Positions 45,731 to 53,851 of a stretch of 64,000 nt of DNA are shown here, in pieces. The notes under the pieces are model-generated. The model was not told where the DNA came from, did no database searches, and saw only the letters and a program-made list of their open reading frames with translations. The first letter of the stretch is position 1. Each line of letters begins with the position of its first letter. A program made the position numbers and the translations under genes. This DNA comes from Arthrobacter sp. Y-9 (GTDB taxonomy: Bacteria > Actinomycetota > Actinomycetes > Actinomycetales > Micrococcaceae): the NCBI RefSeq assembly GCF_029690065.1, contig NZ_CP121463.1, positions 930,001 through 994,000 on the forward strand. Reading direction: 5' to 3'.

Positions 45731-45770
45731 GCCTGAACCCGGCGCTCCACGGCGCCGGGTTCAGGCTTTT
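45731..45770 (+). terminator. ahcY intrinsic terminator
   Basis: A perfect 15-bp stem GCCTGAACCCGGCGC (45731-45745) with its complement (45752-45766), followed by TTTT. Confidence 0.9.
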
Positions 45771-45825
45771 CCCGGGTGGCCGGGGATAAAATGGCCTCAT
45801 CAGATTTGCCACGAACAGCAGGGAG

Positions 45826-45852
45826 CCGTGCCGGGGTTGAACCCCGGCACGG
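45826..45852 (+). promoter_or_regulatory. Strong hairpin in the L,D-transpeptidase leader
   Basis: CCGTGCCGGGGT-TGA-ACCCCGGCACGG is a perfect 12-bp stem between the probable -10 (TAAAAT, 45787-45792) and the start codon. It ends 17 nt before ATG 45870 and has no T-run. Confidence 0.6.
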
Positions 45853-45869
45853 CCCGTTGAGGGAACACC

Positions 45870-47108
45870 ATGAAATCGAGCACCCGCAAGAGCCGGGCCG
45901 TCAAGATCGTCGCGCTGTCCGCGGCCGGGGCCGTCATCGTCCTGGGCGGGATCGGGGCCGCCACGGCTCCCCAGTGGCTCGGTGCCGTGAACTCCGCCTC
46001 GCCGTCCGGCTCCTCCCAGGCGCCGACCACCCAGGCCCCTCCGGCCAAGCCGGTGCAGCTCACCGTCGCGCCCCTCAACGGCGCCAAAGAGGTGAACCCG
46101 GTGACCGCGCCCGTCGTGAAGGCCGTCAACGGCACCGTGAAGGACGTCCGCTTGGCTCCCGCGAAGGGCCCCGCCGTCAAGGGCGAGTACGACGCCGGCA
46201 ACGCCCAGTGGAAGGCCTCTGAGAAGCTGGCCTTCAACACCACCTACACCCTGAGCTACACCGCGGTTGACGAGGCGGGCGGCGAAACCCAGCGCACCAG
46301 CAGCTTCACCACCGTGGTCACCAAGAACGAGGCGAACACCACGCTCGTGGTGGGCACCCTGGGCGACCAGATCGGCGCGGGCCAGCCGATCCAGCTCACG
46401 TTCTCCGAGCCGGTGCTGGATGCCAACAAGGCCGGCGTCGAGAAGGCCGTGAAGGTGACCTCCAGCGCGGGCCAGAAGGTCAAGTGGCACTGGTACTCGG
46501 ACTCCATGGCGCGGATCCGTCCGGAGTCTTACTGGAAGTCCGGCAGCACCGTGACCCTGGATCAGCAGCTCTTCGGCGTGCCGTTCGGCAACGGCCAGAT
46601 CGGCAGCTTCAGCAAGACGACCACCTTCAAGGTCGGCCCGCAGCGGGTCGCCGTGATGGACGGCGCCGCGCACACCATGCGCGTCTACCAGGACGGCCAG
46701 CTCGTGTACTCGGCGGACGCCGGCATGGGCGGGCCGGAGATGCCCTCGCCGTCCGGTTCCGCCATCATCCTGGAGCAGCAGCGCGTGTCCCACTTCCGCG
46801 CCGAGAGCATCGGTCTGAAGCCGGGTGACCCGCTCTACTACGCCCCGACGGACGTGAACTACGCCAATCGCCTCACCTGGAGCGGCGTGTACGTCCACGA
46901 GACCCTGCCCGGCGGCACCCAGTTCATCGGCAACACCAACATCTCCCACGGCTGCGTCGGCCTGCTGCCGAAGGACGCCGCCTGGTTCTTCGAGCACATG
47001 AAGCCGGGCGACGTGGTGCAGTTCAAGAACACCGCAGGCCCGCCCATCCGTGCCGATGAGGGATTCGGCGACTGGAACATCCCCTGGGCCCAGTACGGCA
47101 ACGCCTGA
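45870..47108 (+). CDS. L,D-transpeptidase (YkuD) with Ig-like domains
   Basis: A 412-residue secreted or anchored enzyme that forms 3-3 peptidoglycan cross-links. An N-terminal membrane segment (KIVALSAAGAVIVLGGIGAAT) is followed by two immunoglobulin-like domains (about 60-260) and a C-terminal YkuD domain with the catalytic NTNISHGCVGLLPKDAAWFF (His360, Cys362). This order matches mycobacterial LdtMt2-type proteins. GAGGGAA precedes ATG 45870. Its message would carry the hairpin at 45826-45852. Confidence 0.93.
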   Translation: MKSSTRKSRAVKIVALSAAGAVIVLGGIGAATAPQWLGAVNSASPSGSSQAPTTQAPPAKPVQLTVAPLNGAKEVNPVTAPVVKAVNGTVKDVRLAPAKGPAVKGEYDAGNAQWKASEKLAFNTTYTLSYTAVDEAGGETQRTSSFTTVVTKNEANTTLVVGTLGDQIGAGQPIQLTFSEPVLDANKAGVEKAVKVTSSAGQKVKWHWYSDSMARIRPESYWKSGSTVTLDQQLFGVPFGNGQIGSFSKTTTFKVGPQRVAVMDGAAHTMRVYQDGQLVYSADAGMGGPEMPSPSGSAIILEQQRVSHFRAESIGLKPGDPLYYAPTDVNYANRLTWSGVYVHETLPGGTQFIGNTNISHGCVGLLPKDAAWFFEHMKPGDVVQFKNTAGPPIRADEGFGDWNIPWAQYGNA

Positions 47109-47301
47109 GCCGGGTGGATACCTTCGGATGGGCTCGCGCCGCGCGGGTCGTGAGGCCGTGCGGATAACGCTCCGGCAACAATCGGGCGGCTGATCCGGGA
47201 CCACGCCGCGCATTTCCGTCCGGCTGTCGGTGTTGACGGGTACTGTCACAGGGAGAACCGAATGCCCGTTGCAGCCTGGCGCCAGGCCGGACGAGAAGTG
47301 G

Positions 47302-48678
47302 ATGACCGTGAGCGACAAGAAGCCCAATGACCCGGCGTGGGACAGCCCCCACGATTCCGACGAACCCGCATTCGAATGGATGAAGGGCTCGACGGCGGCG
47401 GATGCCGCCGGCGCCGACGCCCACCAGGAGGCGGAGAAGCCCGCCCGGGGCGACCAGCCCGAAGGCGCCGAGGAAGCGAAGGCCCCCTCCGTGGACGCCC
47501 TGAAGGAACCCGCCGCCTGGGACCCGGAGGCCACCAAGGCCCGCGCGGACGCGGCCTCGGACGCTCGCGACGACTCTGAACCGTCCAGCGGCCCGGACGA
47601 GACGCCGGCCGCCGCGGATCGCCCGTCCATGCCCGCCGCGCCGGAGACGGACCGCCCGTTCATCGCGGGCGGCGCCGTGCTGCCGGAGGCGTTCGGCACC
47701 GCAGGCCGTGAGCCGGGGAGTGCAGAAGCCGTGCCCGCAGAGCCCTTGCCCGCAGAGCCTGTGACGCCCGAGGCGGAGAAGCCGGAGGCCGAGGCCACCG
47801 CCCGCGCCGAGGAGGAAGCCGAGGAGAACGCCCCCGCGGACACTCCGGCCACGGTGATCCAGGAGCGCCTGCCCACGAGCGCACTCACGGTGCGCGCCCC
47901 CGACGAGGAGGTGCAGAAGCGCCAGGCCGCCCGCGATGCCGCGCTGGCCGCGAAGCCTGTGGGCCCGCGCGTCGTGAAGATCCTGAGTGCGATCTTCCTG
48001 CCGCTCCTGCTGGTGATCGCCGCCGTCCGCGTCGTGGCCACGCCGTTGTTCCTCTGGATCGAGTACTTCCGTCCCGGGTTCCCGGGCGACGGATACGGCT
48101 TCAGCCAGGAGGACCGGCTCACGTACGGCTCCTACGCCGTGGACTACCTGAGCAACTTCGCCGGTCCGAGGTACCTGGGCGACCTGGTGACGGCCAGTGG
48201 CACCAAGCTGTTCCGCGACCCTGAGATCTCGCACATGGCCGACGTCAAGATGGTCACCATGAGCACCTGGGGTGTGGGCGCGCTGCTCGCCGTGCTCGCC
48301 CTCGTGGCCATCTGGTACCTGGGGCGGCGCCGCGACGGCTCGCTGCGCCACGCGTTCTTCGCCGCCTCCGTGGTGACGCTCGTGATCATCGTGGCGCTCG
48401 GTGTGGTGGGCTTCCTCGGCTGGGACAGCTTCTTCACCGGCTTCCACGAGATCTTCTTCGCCAACGGCACGTGGACGTTCACGCTGCAGGACACCCTGAT
48501 CCGCCTCTTCCCGGGGCAGTTCTGGATCGACTCGGCAGTCACCATCGCCGGTCTCGTGTTCCTCACGGCCCTCGTGACGCTCATCTGCACCTGGCCCACC
48601 AAGCGTCGCCGTGAGGCCCGCAAGGCCGTCATCGCGGGCCGCCTGGCCGCGCAGCAGGCCGCCGTCGCGGGGGAGTGA
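47302..48678 (+). CDS. TIGR01906 family integral membrane protein
   Basis: A 458-residue protein. The first 230 residues are acidic, Ala/Glu/Pro-rich and disordered. The C-terminal half has about four membrane segments (VVKILSAIFLPLLLVIAAVRVVATPLF, GVGALLAVLALVAIWYLG, AFFAASVVTLVIIVALGVVGFLG and VTIAGLVFLTALVTLICTW) and an extracytoplasmic loop with GFSQEDRLTYGSYAVDYL, typical of TIGR01906. Function unknown. ATG 47302 is preceded by GAGAAG; a GTG at 47308 is an alternative. Confidence 0.8.
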   Translation: MTVSDKKPNDPAWDSPHDSDEPAFEWMKGSTAADAAGADAHQEAEKPARGDQPEGAEEAKAPSVDALKEPAAWDPEATKARADAASDARDDSEPSSGPDETPAAADRPSMPAAPETDRPFIAGGAVLPEAFGTAGREPGSAEAVPAEPLPAEPVTPEAEKPEAEATARAEEEAEENAPADTPATVIQERLPTSALTVRAPDEEVQKRQAARDAALAAKPVGPRVVKILSAIFLPLLLVIAAVRVVATPLFLWIEYFRPGFPGDGYGFSQEDRLTYGSYAVDYLSNFAGPRYLGDLVTASGTKLFRDPEISHMADVKMVTMSTWGVGALLAVLALVAIWYLGRRRDGSLRHAFFAASVVTLVIIVALGVVGFLGWDSFFTGFHEIFFANGTWTFTLQDTLIRLFPGQFWIDSAVTIAGLVFLTALVTLICTWPTKRRREARKAVIAGRLAAQQAAVAGE

Positions 48679-48708
48679 CCCCGGCGCCCGGCTCCGGGCG
48701 ACTCGACT

Positions 48709-48755
48709 GACACGGAAAAGCCCGCCCCTCACCGGGGGCGGGCTTTTTCCGTGTC
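48709..48755. terminator. Bidirectional terminator
   Basis: A 20-bp stem (48709-48728 with 48735-48755, one bulged T) containing a GGGGCGGGCTTTTT arm, between convergent genes. Confidence 0.9.
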
Positions 48756-48777
48756 CTGGGACCGGGCGGCCGGCCGC

Positions 48778-50676
48778 TCAGCCGCGGTAGAGCTGGTCGA
48801 TCTGGGGGGCGAAGTCGGTCACGACGGCGTTGCGGCGCAGCTTGAGCGACGGCGTCAGGTGCCCGGAGTCCACGGACAGCTCGGCGTCCAGGATGGCGAA
48901 CTTGCGGATGCTCTCCGCCTTGGACACCTGGGTGTTCGCCTGATCCACGGAACGCTGCAGGGAGGCGAGCACCTCGGGGAGCTGAGCCGCTTCCGACGGG
49001 GTCAGCCCCGGACGGGAATGCTGGCCGCCCCACGCCTCGACGGCTTCGGGATCGAGGCCGATGAGCGCGGAGACGAACGGCCGGCCCTCGCCGAGCACCA
49101 CCACGTGCTCCACGAGCGGATTCTGACGGATGGTCTCCTCGAGCGGTTCCGGGGCCACGTTCTTGCCGCCGGCGGTCACGATCAGGTCCTTCTTCCGGCC
49201 CGTGATGGTCAGGAAACCGTCCTGATCGAGCGTGCCCAGATCACCGGTGGCGAACCAGCCGTCCACAAAGGCGTCGAAGTCGGCCTGGGGGTTGTTGTGG
49301 TAGCCCTTGAAGACGCCGATCCCCTTGATCAGGACCTCGCCGTCGTCGGCGATGCGGATCGAGGTGCCGGGCACGGGCCGTCCGACGGTGCCCAGCCGGT
49401 TCTGGCCCGGCCGGTTCACCGCGGCCGGGGCCGTGGTCTCCGTGAGGCCGTAGCCTTCCAGGATCGGCACGCCGGCTCCGAGGAAGAACTCGGATTCGTG
49501 ACGGTTCAGCGCACTGGCCCCGGAGACAGTGTGCGTGATGTGCCCGCCGAACGCCGCCCGGACCCGGGGGTAGAGCAGGCGGTCGAAGAGGAGGTGACGC
49601 AGACGCAGGACCAGGCCCGGGCCGTCGCCGAGCCCCTGTTCGTGCCGCTGGGTGGCCTGGGCGTACTCCACGGCGGTGTTGAAGGCGCTGGCGAACAGCT
49701 TCCCCTTGCCGGACTCCTCGGCCTTCTGCTGGGCGCCCGCCACGACCTTCTCGAAGATGCGGGGCACGGCCAGCAGGAACGTCGGCTTGAGGGTCTGCAT
49801 GTCCGCCATGAGCTCCGAGGCGGAACTGCTGTGGCCCACGAGGATGCCGGCGTGGAGACAGATGACCTGCACGGCGCGGGCCAGCACGTGGGCGAGCGGC
49901 AGGAACATGAGCGTCCGGGCGCCGGGGACCAGGGTGAAGGCGCCGAGCGCCGGGACGATGTTCTCCGCCACCAGGGCGAAGTTGGCATGGCTGATCTCGC
50001 AGCCCTTCGGCTTGCCCGTGGTGCCGGAGGTGTAGACGATCGACGCCGTGTCGGCCAGGGACGCGGAGGTGCGGTGGCGTTCGAGCTCCGCCTCGGTGAC
50101 CCCCGCCCCGGCGTTCGCGACGCTGACCATGTTCGGCACGGCGCCGCCGTCGTCCATCCGGATGACCTGGAGGGGAGCGCTGCCCAGCAGCTCCGAGCCC
50201 TCCGCCACCGCGGTGACCAGATCGGCCTTCGCCGCGTCCTCGACGAACACACGGCGGGCTCCGGAGTCCTCCAGGATCCACTCGACCTGGCTGGCGGAGG
50301 ACGTCTCGTAGATCGGCACGGTGACGCCGCCGGCGTACCAGATGGCGAAGTCCGCGAGGGTCCATTCGAAGCGGGTGCGGCTCATGACGGCCACGGCGTC
50401 GCCGGGCTGCAGTCCGCCGGCGATCAGGCCCTTGGCGAGGGCCTTCACCCGGGTCAGGAACCCCTCGGCCGTGAGCAGGTCCCAGCCGGGCACGGTGTCG
50501 CCGCTCGGCCGGCCGCCGCCTGCGGAGGCGGAGCCGGCCCGCGACGACGGCGCGCGCAGGGCGTAGACGGGCCGGTCCGGCGTCGCGGTGGCGCGGCTCA
50601 GCAGGACGTCCGTGACGTTCGACGCCGGGTCCAGCTCGGAGAGCAGAGGCTCGGTGTACTCGGTGATGGTGCTCAT
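48778..50676 (-). CDS. Long-chain acyl-CoA synthetase (FadD15-like)
   Basis: A 632-residue ANL-superfamily enzyme that activates fatty acids to acyl-CoA with ATP. The AMP-binding motif TASIVYTSGTTGKPKGCEISHAN, GYGLTETTAPAAVN, GWFATGDLGTLDQDGFLTITGRKKDLIVTAGGKNVAPEPLE and a short C-terminal domain are intact. It belongs to the membrane-associated FadD15/AMP-forming group. A Gly/Ser-rich insert (SSRAGSASAGGGRPSGDT) near residue 47 is unusual. It lies 37 bp after the O-mannosyltransferase gene on the same strand and may be co-transcribed. Confidence 0.92.
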   Translation of the reverse strand: MSTITEYTEPLLSELDPASNVTDVLLSRATATPDRPVYALRAPSSRAGSASAGGGRPSGDTVPGWDLLTAEGFLTRVKALAKGLIAGGLQPGDAVAVMSRTRFEWTLADFAIWYAGGVTVPIYETSSASQVEWILEDSGARRVFVEDAAKADLVTAVAEGSELLGSAPLQVIRMDDGGAVPNMVSVANAGAGVTEAELERHRTSASLADTASIVYTSGTTGKPKGCEISHANFALVAENIVPALGAFTLVPGARTLMFLPLAHVLARAVQVICLHAGILVGHSSSASELMADMQTLKPTFLLAVPRIFEKVVAGAQQKAEESGKGKLFASAFNTAVEYAQATQRHEQGLGDGPGLVLRLRHLLFDRLLYPRVRAAFGGHITHTVSGASALNRHESEFFLGAGVPILEGYGLTETTAPAAVNRPGQNRLGTVGRPVPGTSIRIADDGEVLIKGIGVFKGYHNNPQADFDAFVDGWFATGDLGTLDQDGFLTITGRKKDLIVTAGGKNVAPEPLEETIRQNPLVEHVVVLGEGRPFVSALIGLDPEAVEAWGGQHSRPGLTPSEAAQLPEVLASLQRSVDQANTQVSKAESIRKFAILDAELSVDSGHLTPSLKLRRNAVVTDFAPQIDQLYRG

Positions 50677-50712
50677 GACGGGTGTTCCAGTTCCTGTCGT
50701 CTCGGATCCGGG

Positions 50713-52455
50713 TCAGATCCAGGAAGGCATCCACATGCGCAGACGCCAGTCGTTGTAGCTGATGGTCTCAGCGGTCCAGATGGGGTAGAAGAACGCGGAG
50801 AGCAGGAGCACCGCCGCGAGGAAGCACGCCACCACCAGGAAGCCCGAACGGCGGCGCCAAGGAGGGTCGCCCTGCCGACCGAGGATGAGTCCCAGGGCGT
50901 AGCAGAGTCCGAGGATCAGGAAGGGCTCGAAGGAGACGGCGTAGAAGAAGAACGTGGTCCGTTCCGGGTACATGAACCACGGGAGGTAGCCGCCGGCCAT
51001 GCCCGCCAGGATGGCCCCGGCGCGCCAGTCGCGGCGGCCGGCCCAGTAGAAGAGGACCACCAGCAGGGCGATCGTCGCGCCCCACCAGATGAGCGGATTG
51101 CCGACGCTCAGGATGGCCTCGGAGCACTTCTCCTGAGCGCCCGGGCCGCACTGCGGCGACTGGTAGTAGAAGGAGGTGGGCCTGCCGAGGATCAGCCAGG
51201 TCCAGGAGTTCGCCTTGTACGGATGGTCCGAGCTGAGGCCCTGGTGGAAGGTGTACGCCTGGACGTGGAAATCCCAGAGGGAGCGGAGCGCCGGGGGAAG
51301 CCATTGGACGCCCTTGCCCGGGTTCAGTTCGGCCCAGTGGCGGTTGTAGGCGTCGTTGCTCAGGAACCAGCCGGTCCAGGTGGAGAGGTAGACCGCCGTG
51401 GCGGTGCCGAGGTAGAGGAAGAACGCGGGGATGCCGTCCCGGACGATCCCGGCCACGGTCCAGTTCCGGATCCCCGCCACGCGCCGGGCGTTCATGTCCC
51501 AGAGCACCATGAGCAGGCCGAACACGGCCACGAAGAACAGCCCGGACCACTTGATGCCGACGGCCGCGCCCATGGAGGCGGAGGCCGCCAGGCGCCACCA
51601 GCGGAAGCCCAGGCCGGGGCCCCAGCGGAGCGCCGCCTCGGAGGGGACGCCGTCCGGCGACGCGGCGGCGAGGGCGGACAGCCGGGTGGCGAGCCGCCGT
51701 CGTCCGTCGCTGCGGTCCAGCAGGAGGAAGGCGAAGGCGAGCAGCACCCAGAACTCGATGAAGATGTCCAGGATCCCGATGCGGGACATCACCAGGTGGG
51801 TGCCGTCCACGGCCAGCAGCAGGCCCGCGATGGCGCCGAGGGTGACCGAGTTGAAGAGTTTCTGGGCGACCAGCGCCAGGATGAGGATGGACAGCGTGCC
51901 TACGACGGCGGACGAGAAGCGCCAGCCGAAGGTGTCGGCCTGTCCGAAGAGGTCCATGCCCCAGGCGATCATCCACTTGCCGAGCGGCGGGTGGACCACG
52001 TATTCGCCGGTGGTCAGGATCTGGCTGGGGTCGCCGTGGTTGAAGGCGGCGTTCGCGTCCTTGGCCCAGTTGCGTTCGAAACCGGACTGCAGGAGCGAGT
52101 AGGCGTCCTTGACGTAGTAGGTCTCGTCGAACACGAGGGACCGCGGTTCGCCGAGCCGGACGAACCGCAGCACGCCGCCCAGGACGGCGGTCAGGACCGG
52201 TCCGAGCCAGAACCAGAGTCGCAGAGTGGGTGTGAAGTCGCGCCAGGACTGGACGGGGCCCAGGAGCCGTTCCAGGAGATTTTCGCGGGTGTACGCGTCG
52301 CGAGGGTCCAGGACCCAGGACCCCTTCCCCTGGGCCAGACGGCGTTTCCGGACCGTGGCGGACGTCCGCCCGTGCCGGGGCGCAGCAGGGGACGACGCGG
52401 CCGGGGACGCACTGGCGGCGCCGCCGTCCAGCGCGGCCTCTTCGGTCTGGGTCAC
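50713..52455 (-). CDS. Dolichyl-phosphate-mannose protein O-mannosyltransferase (GT39)
   Basis: A 580-residue polytopic GT39 enzyme (Rv1002c type) that transfers mannose from polyprenyl-phosphate-mannose to Ser/Thr of exported proteins. The first external loop carries the acidic catalytic motif SLVFDETYYVKDAYS and HPPLGKWMIAWGMDLFG. The GTG at 52455 is supported by TAGCAT (52462-52467, minus strand) six bases upstream. It is divergent from rsmI, as in mycobacteria. The first 45 residues are cytoplasmic and disordered. Confidence 0.94.
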   Translation of the reverse strand: MTQTEEAALDGGAASASPAASSPAAPRHGRTSATVRKRRLAQGKGSWVLDPRDAYTRENLLERLLGPVQSWRDFTPTLRLWFWLGPVLTAVLGGVLRFVRLGEPRSLVFDETYYVKDAYSLLQSGFERNWAKDANAAFNHGDPSQILTTGEYVVHPPLGKWMIAWGMDLFGQADTFGWRFSSAVVGTLSILILALVAQKLFNSVTLGAIAGLLLAVDGTHLVMSRIGILDIFIEFWVLLAFAFLLLDRSDGRRRLATRLSALAAASPDGVPSEAALRWGPGLGFRWWRLAASASMGAAVGIKWSGLFFVAVFGLLMVLWDMNARRVAGIRNWTVAGIVRDGIPAFFLYLGTATAVYLSTWTGWFLSNDAYNRHWAELNPGKGVQWLPPALRSLWDFHVQAYTFHQGLSSDHPYKANSWTWLILGRPTSFYYQSPQCGPGAQEKCSEAILSVGNPLIWWGATIALLVVLFYWAGRRDWRAGAILAGMAGGYLPWFMYPERTTFFFYAVSFEPFLILGLCYALGLILGRQGDPPWRRRSGFLVVACFLAAVLLLSAFFYPIWTAETISYNDWRLRMWMPSWI

Positions 52456-52481
52456 GTAGTCATGCTACCGGGCGGGGCGAC

Positions 52482-52650
52482 TGGGCCCACGGTGGCGAGG
52501 GCCCCGAACCGAGGCACGAGGTTTGGGAGCCACTGGGGATAGCGCCTACCGCCCTCCCCAGCCTCGCTCCTCCCTCCGGCTCCCGGAACTCGCTTCGCTC
52601 GGCCCGGGTCCCTCGCCGGAGGGGCCCAATCGGCCGGGGACCCCTCGGGC
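52482..52650. repeat. 169-bp tandem duplication, unit 1
   Basis: The first of two abutting 169-bp units in the 379-bp gap between the O-mannosyltransferase and rsmI. It starts TGGGCCCACGGTGGCGAGGG and ends GGACCCCTCGGGC. By direct comparison the units differ only at 52548 (A) versus 52717 (C). No convincing coding frame. Confidence 0.95.
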
Positions 52651-52819
52651 TGGGCCCACGGTGGCGAGGGCCCCGAACCGAGGCACGAGGTTTGGGAGCC
52701 ACTGGGGATAGCGCCTCCCGCCCTCCCCAGCCTCGCTCCTCCCTCCGGCTCCCGGAACTCGCTTCGCTCGGCCCGGGTCCCTCGCCGGAGGGGCCCAATC
52801 GGCCGGGGACCCCTCGGGC
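52651..52819. repeat. 169-bp tandem duplication, unit 2
   Basis: The second unit ends 2 bp before the rsmI -10 hexamer TAGGCT (52822-52827), so it supplies the -35 region of that promoter. Each unit contains a CCTCCGGC...GCCGGAGG inverted pair. Confidence 0.95.
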
Positions 52820-52834
52820 GGTAGGCTTGTCGCC

Positions 52835-53692
52835 ATGGCTGAGCGAGTGGTGCAGGGTGAAGGGCGTGTGGTCCTCGCGGCCACTCCGATCGGCAACCTC
52901 GGAGATGCCTCGCCCCGGCTGCGGGAGCTCCTGGAGACCGCGGACGTGATCGCGGCCGAGGACACCCGGCGCCTGCACCGCCTCGTCCAGGGCCTCGGCG
53001 TGACGGTCTCCGGCCGGGTCATCAGCTACCACGAGCACAACGAGCGCGAGCGCGCCGAAGAGCTGCTCGAGTTCGTCGCGGAGGGACAGACCATCCTGGT
53101 GGTGTCCGACGCCGGCATGCCCGCGGTCTCGGACCCCGGCTTCCGTCTGGTCTCCGCCGCCGTCGACGCCGGGGTGCTGGTCACCGCGGTCCCCGGACCG
53201 TCCGCCGTGCTCACCGCCCTCGCGCTGTCCGGCCTGCCCACCGACCGCTTCACCTTCGAGGGGTTCCTGCCCCGCAAGTCCGGCGACCGCCTGGGCGCAC
53301 TGCGCGAGCTGGCCCAGGAGCGCCGCACGATGGTGTTCTTCGAGGCGCCGCACCGGCTCGAAGTCATGCTGACGGCTCTGCGCGAGGTGTTCGGGGCGGA
53401 CCGCCAGGCGGCGGTCTGCCGCGAACTCACCAAGACCTACGAAGAGGTCATCCGCGGATCGCTCGACGAACTCGTCGCCTGGGCCGCGTCCGGCGAGGTC
53501 CGTGGCGAGATCGCGGTGGTGGTCGGGGGAGCGGGGGAGCCCGAGCCGAGCCGCCCGGAAGACCACATCGAGGCCGTCGCCGCCCTGACCGCCGAGGGCT
53601 TGCGCCTGAAGGAGGCCGTCGCCGTCGTCGCGGAGGCTCAGGGCGTGAGCAAGCGCGAGCTGTACCAGGCCGTCCTCGCCGCGCGGAGCTGA
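52835..53692 (+). CDS. rsmI: 16S rRNA (cytidine1402-2'-O)-methyltransferase
   Basis: A 285-residue SAM-dependent tetrapyrrole-methylase-fold enzyme that 2'-O-methylates C1402 of 16S rRNA. VVLAATPIGNLGDASPRLRELLETADVIAAEDTRR, VSDAGMPAVSDPGFRLV, AVPGPSAVLTALALSG and FEGFLPRKSGDR are diagnostic. ATG 52835 follows TAGGCT by 7 nt, a leaderless start directly after the duplicated repeat. Confidence 0.96.
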   Translation: MAERVVQGEGRVVLAATPIGNLGDASPRLRELLETADVIAAEDTRRLHRLVQGLGVTVSGRVISYHEHNERERAEELLEFVAEGQTILVVSDAGMPAVSDPGFRLVSAAVDAGVLVTAVPGPSAVLTALALSGLPTDRFTFEGFLPRKSGDRLGALRELAQERRTMVFFEAPHRLEVMLTALREVFGADRQAAVCRELTKTYEEVIRGSLDELVAWAASGEVRGEIAVVVGGAGEPEPSRPEDHIEAVAALTAEGLRLKEAVAVVAEAQGVSKRELYQAVLAARS

Positions 53693-53702
53693 ACCGCGGC
53701 CT

Positions 53703-53738
53703 CCCCTGGGACTGTGCAGATGCACAGTGAAACAGGGG
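53703..53738 (+). promoter_or_regulatory. Nested hairpin between rsmI and gabD
   Basis: CCCCTG/CAGGGG encloses a perfect ACTGTGC-AGAT-GCACAGT stem. It starts 10 nt after the rsmI stop and could be a terminator, though no T-run follows; the rest of the leader to gabD shows no clear structure. Confidence 0.5.
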
Positions 53739-53851
53739 ATCGCTAGTGCACCCCCGCGTAGACGTGCGTCACAACGCGGCGATAACTTGGCAGGGAAGGG
53801 TCTTCCTGGAAGGCCCACGCCCCAGTACCCCCAAGCACGAAGGAGTCGCAC

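Noticed and set aside
48751-52542. A 1,263-codon open frame on the plus strand
   Set aside because: Antisense to the acyl-CoA ligase and O-mannosyltransferase genes, both of which have intact family motifs.
52523-52711. A 62-codon frame within the 169-bp repeats
   Set aside because: It starts at TTG without a ribosome-binding site, runs across the repeat junction and has low-complexity Pro/Arg/Gly content.
52482-52819. Possible phage or integrative-element attachment site from the 169-bp repeat
   Set aside because: The copies are directly adjacent with no cargo between them, and no integrase or tRNA gene is nearby.
53711-53728. CRP/GlxR-type operator upstream of gabD
   Set aside because: The palindrome ACTGTGC-AGAT-GCACAGT has the wrong core spacing for TGTGA-N6-TCACA and is better explained as the inner stem of a hairpin.
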